A stretch of DNA of 9,217 nt from CAYXUW01 sp964468375 (GTDB lineage Bacteria; Planctomycetota; Phycisphaerae; Sedimentisphaerales; Anaerobacaceae), in the NCBI GenBank assembly GCA_964468375.1, contig CAYXUW010000092.1, forward strand, positions 1 to 9,217, read 5' to 3'. The translations under genes and the position numbers were made by a program. The notes under the pieces are model-generated. The model worked only from the letters and a program-made list of their open reading frames with translations, was not told the DNA's origin and did not search any database. Position 1 is the stretch's first letter, and every line of letters starts with the position of its first letter. Shown piece after piece: positions 6,821-9,217 of this stretch.

Positions 6821-6958
6821 CAAAAACCAAGAACTTCGAACATTTTATAGAATTCATCCCAAAACCTCATTAAAATACTACTTTTAACATTGAAAGCAAG
6901 AAAAATAAGCGTTTAGAGACGAACTATAAGTATCATCAGAATTCCCGGAAAATTAGTA

Positions 6959-6986
6959 TTGTAAAATAATGATAATTTTGTAGAAT
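6959..6986 (+). promoter_or_regulatory. Candidate promoter of the ferredoxin gene
   Basis: TTGTAA at 6959-6964, a 16-base spacer, then TAGAAT at 6981-6986 (5 of 6 to TATAAT). The predicted start, near 6993, leaves a leader of about 43 bases before the ATG at 7036. The rest of 6821-7020 is AT-rich with nothing else I can support. Confidence 0.35.
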
Positions 6987-7035
6987 TTTGAGCTTCGCCT
7001 GTGAATTTTAAGTTATTTTTGAAAGGGAATAATAG

Positions 7036-7209
7036 ATGCCAGCAAAAGTAGATAAGGAAAAATGTACCGGCTGTGAATCGTGCGTGCCTGAATGTCCCAG
7101 CGATGCAATAAAGATGGAAAACGGAAAGGCAGTGGTTGATAAGGAGCTGTGCATCGATTGCGGCGTTTGTGTCGATGCCTGTCCGGTTGAGGCAATTAGT
7201 CTCGAATAG
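7036..7209 (+). CDS. 2[4Fe-4S] ferredoxin, 57 residues
   Basis: ATG at 7036 with AGGG (7024-7027) 8 bases upstream; stop TAG at 7207-7209. The length and layout are those of clostridial-type bacterial ferredoxins: two CxxCxxCxxxCP motifs, Cys10-Cys13-Cys16-Cys20-Pro21 and Cys39-Cys42-Cys45-Cys49-Pro50, separated by the usual short hairpin (KMENGKAVVDKE). Each binds one [4Fe-4S] cluster, with the fourth Cys of each motif ligating the other cluster in the known fold. It is a cytoplasmic low-potential electron carrier serving enzymes such as oxidoreductases or hydrogenases; the partner cannot be named from context. It appears to be a single-gene unit with its own promoter, between the TPR/HEAT gene and tRNA-Glu. 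Its presence fits an anaerobic lifestyle. Confidence 0.95.
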   Translation: MPAKVDKEKCTGCESCVPECPSDAIKMENGKAVVDKELCIDCGVCVDACPVEAISLE

Positions 7210-7218
7210 TTATTAACT

Positions 7219-7245
7219 AAAAACTAAACACAAAAAACTAAACAC
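7219..7245. repeat. Short tandem repeat between ferredoxin and tRNA-Glu
   Basis: AAAAACTAAACAC occurs exactly twice, at 7219-7231 and 7233-7245 (period 14). Partial copies flank it: AACTAA at 7215-7220 and ACTAAC at 7244-7249. It is probably simple slippage in an AT-rich spacer. Confidence 0.75.
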
Positions 7246-7252
7246 TAACATT

Positions 7253-7327
7253 GGCCCCATCGTCTAGGCAGGTCTAGGACACCGGGTTTTCAACCCGGCA
7301 ACAGGGGTTCGAATCCCCTTGGGGCTA
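7253..7327 (+). tRNA. tRNA-Glu (anticodon UUC)
   Basis: The full cloverleaf can be drawn. The acceptor GGCCCCA (7253-7259) pairs with TGGGGCT (7320-7326), with one G-T pair at the end and A7327 as discriminator. The D arm is GTC...GAC within 7262-7280. The anticodon stem CCGGG/CCCGG has loop TTTTCAA (7287-7293) and anticodon TTC at 7289-7291. The T arm AGGGG/CCCCT has loop TTCGAAT (7303-7319). The GTCTAG...AGGACACCG pattern is typical of tRNA-Glu. CCA is not encoded, so it must be added after transcription. It reads both Glu codons. Confidence 0.96.
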
Positions 7328-7440
7328 TTAGGTTATTGGTCAAGATTGCGTTTTGTAACATATCTCGGCCTATGACTATTTATTACAATCTCTTGTTTTC
7401 CTTTGGTCAGTGTCTAATCTGGTCCTTCTGCTCAACTTCC

Positions 7441-7743
7441 TCAAAAGGTTATTGTGTATGTGTCAAACGTCAATCGCGGGTCTGAATGCCGTACAAGTTT
7501 CTGAGCAACCTCTGCAAGGGTTTTGCTACTCGCGAGAAATGAAATATAGCTATTGCGCAGGCTGTGAAATACTATTTCGTTTCCGTTTCTGTCTACTGGT
7601 TCAATTCCTGATGCTGTGAAATCTTCCCTGATAAGCCCTGCCGATTTAATCCACCTGCCAAAGGACAAAACAAATCGGGTTTTTAAAATCTTTAACAAAT
7701 TATCGCCATCGGGGGTATTGGCTGTTTGGCTTTTCTGCCATTC
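7441..7743 (-). pseudogene. Tyrosine recombinase (integrase) C-terminal remnant
   Basis: On the minus strand the frame is open from 7743 (just after an in-frame TAG at 7746-7744) to TGA at 7443-7441, about 100 codons. It holds the end of a phage-type integrase catalytic domain: 'ASGIEPVDRNGNEIVFHSLRN' gives the HxxR box, and 'LVRHSDPRLTFDTYT' ends with the candidate nucleophile Tyr. The N-terminal DNA-binding domains and first catalytic Arg are missing. The frame also stops soon after the Tyr. Another frame then continues 'FEEVEQKDQIRH' to a stop, which resembles a normal integrase tail and suggests an indel. A real start is not evident. It lies about 115 bases from the 3' end of tRNA-Glu, pointing toward it, the usual place for an integrase at a tRNA attachment site. 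I read it as a decayed remnant, not a working gene. Confidence 0.82.
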
Positions 7744-7786
7744 CTATTAATACCGAAAGAGGCGAAAAACGGGCCAAAATGGTCAT

Positions 7787-7822
7787 AATATAGGAAATTT
7801 GGGTAATATGGTAAATTTGCTC
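7787..7822 (+). repeat. Two tandem 18-base repeats abutting the -35 box
   Basis: AATATAGGAAATTTGGGT (7787-7804) and AATATGGTAAATTTGCTC (7805-7822) match at 13 of 18 positions and end exactly at the -35 hexamer (7823). Position and periodicity suit an operator or activator site, but AT-richness makes chance possible. Confidence 0.35.
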
Positions 7823-7852
7823 TTGACATTTATTCATAAATTTTGTTAAAAT
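7823..7852 (+). promoter_or_regulatory. Strong sigma70-type promoter for the ShlB-type gene
   Basis: A perfect -35 TTGACA (7823-7828), an 18-base spacer and -10 TAAAAT (7847-7852, 5 of 6 to consensus). The start is expected near 7859, giving a leader of about 250 bases before the ATG at 8108. This is the best promoter match I found in the window. Confidence 0.65.
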
Positions 7853-7864
7853 AGCGAAAGTTTA

Positions 7865-7897
7865 AGAAAATCGGAGGAGCTTGCCATTCCGTTTTCT
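7865..7897 (+). other. Stem-loop at the predicted 5' end of the ShlB-gene mRNA
   Basis: AGAAAA (7865-7870) and CGGA (7872-7875) pair with TCCG (7888-7891) and TTTTCT (7892-7897), with one bulged T and a 12-base loop GGAGCTTGCCAT. It begins a few bases after the predicted transcription start, so it may stabilise the mRNA or be the first element of a regulatory leader. Confidence 0.35.
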
Positions 7898-8019
7898 GGG
7901 AGGATGTGCACAACAGGAATTTGGGGTAAGTAATCCGTGTTCGTTAAATTTGTTAAAATTAGGAGAAAAAAATAGTAGTCATTAATAACAAATTGTACTA
8001 ATATTTGCCACGTTACAAT

Positions 8020-8064
8020 AGCTCTCATCCTATACTCATAGAAGAGAGTTTTGTTGGGTTTTTT
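8020..8064 (+). terminator. Terminator-like hairpin inside the ShlB-gene leader
   Basis: AGCTCTC (8020-8026) pairs with GAGAGTT (8044-8050). Inside it CTAT/ATAG forms a further 4-base stem with loop ACTC. T-rich sequence (TTTTGTTGGGTTTTTT) follows. It lies between the promoter and the gene, so it could act as an attenuator. A second GAGAGTTT at 8071-8078 could pair with the same CTCTC arm and offer an alternative fold. Stability is modest and the T-tract is interrupted by GTTGGG. Confidence 0.35.
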
Positions 8065-8107
8065 GAAAAAGAGAGTTTATGGCAAATTTAATTTTGGGAG
8101 ATTTATT

Positions 8108-9217
8108 ATGGATGGCTACATAAGGATGGAAAAAATGAAGTGGTTTGCTTTTCTATGTTGTATTGTGTTTTGTGTCGCGGTGAGTAATATAAGAGCTGCC
8201 GAGGATATCACAGAAACCAAAACTGAAGATCAGCTAAAGCTCGAGGAGAAAGAAAAAGAAGAAAAGGCAATAGTGAGAAAAGCTGCTGAGAAAATCAGCC
8301 CTGAAGAAATTGCGAAACTGAATTTGCCGGAAGATACAACGCAACTGATGACCGCAAAGGAACTACAAATCACAGGTAACACTCTGATATCAACCGAAGA
8401 ATTGCTTTCAAACGTTCCTTTGGTGTATAATGCTTCTACTATGCCCCTGCATAAGGCAGAGAGTGCTGCTCTTTATGATTTAAGGCCTGTACGTGATTTG
8501 ATCGAAAACCCTGGTCAGCCTCGTAAGATTTCCGCAAGGACTATTCGCGGTCTTACCATGTGCCTACTCAGTACCTATAGCAACAAGGGTTACTCCGGTA
8601 TATTCGTGGCTGTTCCGCCAGAAGCTCTCAAGGGTAGACAACTGCAAGATGATATTTTACTGGTAAAGGTTACCGAAGCTACGGTTGTTTCAGTGGCTAC
8701 AAGTTACTTTACTCCGGACAGTGAAAGGGTAGACGAAGAAGAAGGATATCTGAAAGATTCATTCTTACAGGAATGGACACCTACCAAGGTCGGAGAGGTG
8801 GGAAAACAGAAGGAACTGGAGGATTACATTAACCTGCTCAATCTTAACCCCGACAGGCATATCACTGCCAAGGTGTCAAGGGGTCCCGAACCAGATACCC
8901 TCGCTATTGGTTATAATGTTTATGAGGCGAATCCATGGCATTGGTTTATGCAAGTAGACAACGCCGGTACTTCGGACAGGCAATACGCCCCTAGAGTCGG
9001 TCTTATTAATACGAACCTTTTTGGTATGGATGATACGCTTACGGTATTTCATCAAGCCCCCTGGGATGGAGATTTCTTTGACAATTATTCTGTATACGGC
9101 AGTTATGATATTCCGGTTATGGGTCCCAAGCTGCGTCTCAGGGCTTTTGCCGCCTACAGCAAGTTTGATGTTGAGGGTGGCGCGGGTATCAATTTCCTTG
9201 GCCATGGCCTTCTGTAC
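8108..9217 (+). CDS. ShlB/FhaC/HecB-family outer-membrane transporter, partial (3' end beyond the window)
   Basis: Open for 370 codons from ATG 8108 (GGGAG at 8096-8100, 7-base spacer) to the window edge. ATGs at 8126 and 8135 are possible alternatives, since the signal peptide (MKWFAFLCCIVFCVAVSNIRA) starts there. After cleavage comes a charged helix rich in Glu and Lys (about residues 36-75), then a POTRA-like domain (KELQITGNTLISTEELLSNVP... YSNKGYSGIFVAVPPE, about 92-190). A second periplasmic region has 'YINLLNLNPDRHITAKVSRGPEPDTLAIGYNV'. The beta-barrel begins with 'NPWHWFMQVDNAGTSDRQYAPRVGLINTNLFGMDDTL'. This last pattern is characteristic of two-partner secretion TpsB proteins of the Omp85 superfamily, which export a large beta-helical TpsA partner. 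No TpsA gene is visible. The long charged segment before POTRA and the acidic insert DSERVDEEEGYLKD are unlike FhaC. Family call strong, substrate unknown. Confidence 0.87.
   Translation, partial: MDGYIRMEKMKWFAFLCCIVFCVAVSNIRAAEDITETKTEDQLKLEEKEKEEKAIVRKAAEKISPEEIAKLNLPEDTTQLMTAKELQITGNTLISTEELLSNVPLVYNASTMPLHKAESAALYDLRPVRDLIENPGQPRKISARTIRGLTMCLLSTYSNKGYSGIFVAVPPEALKGRQLQDDILLVKVTEATVVSVATSYFTPDSERVDEEEGYLKDSFLQEWTPTKVGEVGKQKELEDYINLLNLNPDRHITAKVSRGPEPDTLAIGYNVYEANPWHWFMQVDNAGTSDRQYAPRVGLINTNLFGMDDTLTVFHQAPWDGDFFDNYSVYGSYDIPVMGPKLRLRAFAAYSKFDVEGGAGINFLGHGLLY

Larger units (their letters stand above)
7744..8107 (+). other. Regulatory interval before the ShlB-type gene
   Basis: There is no supported large gene in this 364-base stretch. 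From left to right it holds the AT-rich edge of the integrase remnant, two tandem 18-base repeats, a strong promoter, a stem-loop at the predicted mRNA 5' end, a terminator-like hairpin and a ribosome-binding site. No att duplicate of the tRNA 3' end was seen here. Confidence 0.6.

Noticed and set aside
7900..7932. Short frame MCTTGIWGK after GGGAGG in the ShlB leader (ATG about 7913).
   Set aside because: The GGAGG touches the ATG with no spacer, so ribosome positioning is not plausible.
7846..8028. 60-codon minus-strand frame opposite the ShlB leader.
   Set aside because: It overlaps the strong plus-strand promoter and leader, has no ribosome-binding site, and its hydrophobic look follows from AT-rich sequence.
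7328..8107. Search for a CRISPR array or an intact insertion sequence in the AT-rich right part.
   Set aside because: No regularly spaced repeats, terminal inverted repeats or transposase motif were seen, only the integrase remnant and short direct repeats.
8876..9205. 109-codon minus-strand frame at the right edge.
   Set aside because: It is opposite the ShlB/FhaC-type coding region, whose barrel pattern is clear on the plus strand.

Overview
The window reads as chromosomal DNA of a Gram-negative, anaerobe-type bacterium, most likely a planctomycete of the Phycisphaerae group. This is inference from several things together: a RodA with an 'HND...AHQWGF' segment and a long loop that I associate with planctomycetes, a MurJ with an insertion before its central conserved block, a secreted protein with a dockerin-like end, a small 2[4Fe-4S] ferredoxin, and a two-partner-secretion type outer-membrane protein. 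No rRNA or other phylogenetic marker is present, so the assignment is moderate.

Layout. The left edge (1-653, minus strand) holds most of a secreted protein with a signal peptide, a beta-rich body and a dockerin-like motif, cut by the window edge. Just upstream of it, also on the minus strand, is an unrecognised 38-codon small ORF (699-815) with two strong Shine-Dalgarno sequences. An AT-rich stretch with roughly phased A-tracts (about 816-1205) separates this leftward unit from a rightward cell-envelope unit. That unit has rodA (SEDS peptidoglycan polymerase, 1206-2456) and murJ (lipid II flippase, 2537-4144). After a 177-base leader with three possible hairpins comes an 825-residue secreted repeat protein (4322-6799; TPR-like repeats, a beta domain and HEAT-like repeats).

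The rodA-murJ pair is a coherent module: MurJ exposes lipid II on the periplasmic face and RodA polymerises it. The clearest oddity in the window lies between them. The first 75 bases of murJ are present twice in tandem, with 64 of 75 positions identical. The first copy is a 27-codon reading frame whose stop overlaps the murJ start.

From about 6800 the DNA is AT-rich. It carries a 57-residue ferredoxin (7036-7209), tRNA-Glu(UUC) (7253-7327) and a degraded minus-strand tyrosine-recombinase C-terminus (7441-7743) beside the tRNA 3' end. This is the footprint expected of an old integration event. To the right are a strong sigma70-type promoter (7823-7852), a leader of about 250 bases with an internal terminator-like hairpin, and the start of a ShlB/FhaC-family outer-membrane transporter (8108 to the edge). 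The partner exoprotein, if there is one, is outside the window.

I did not find a CRISPR array, an intact transposon or a recognisable defence system. The items most worth following up are the duplicated murJ head, the small ORF before the dockerin-like gene, and the leader of the ShlB-type gene.
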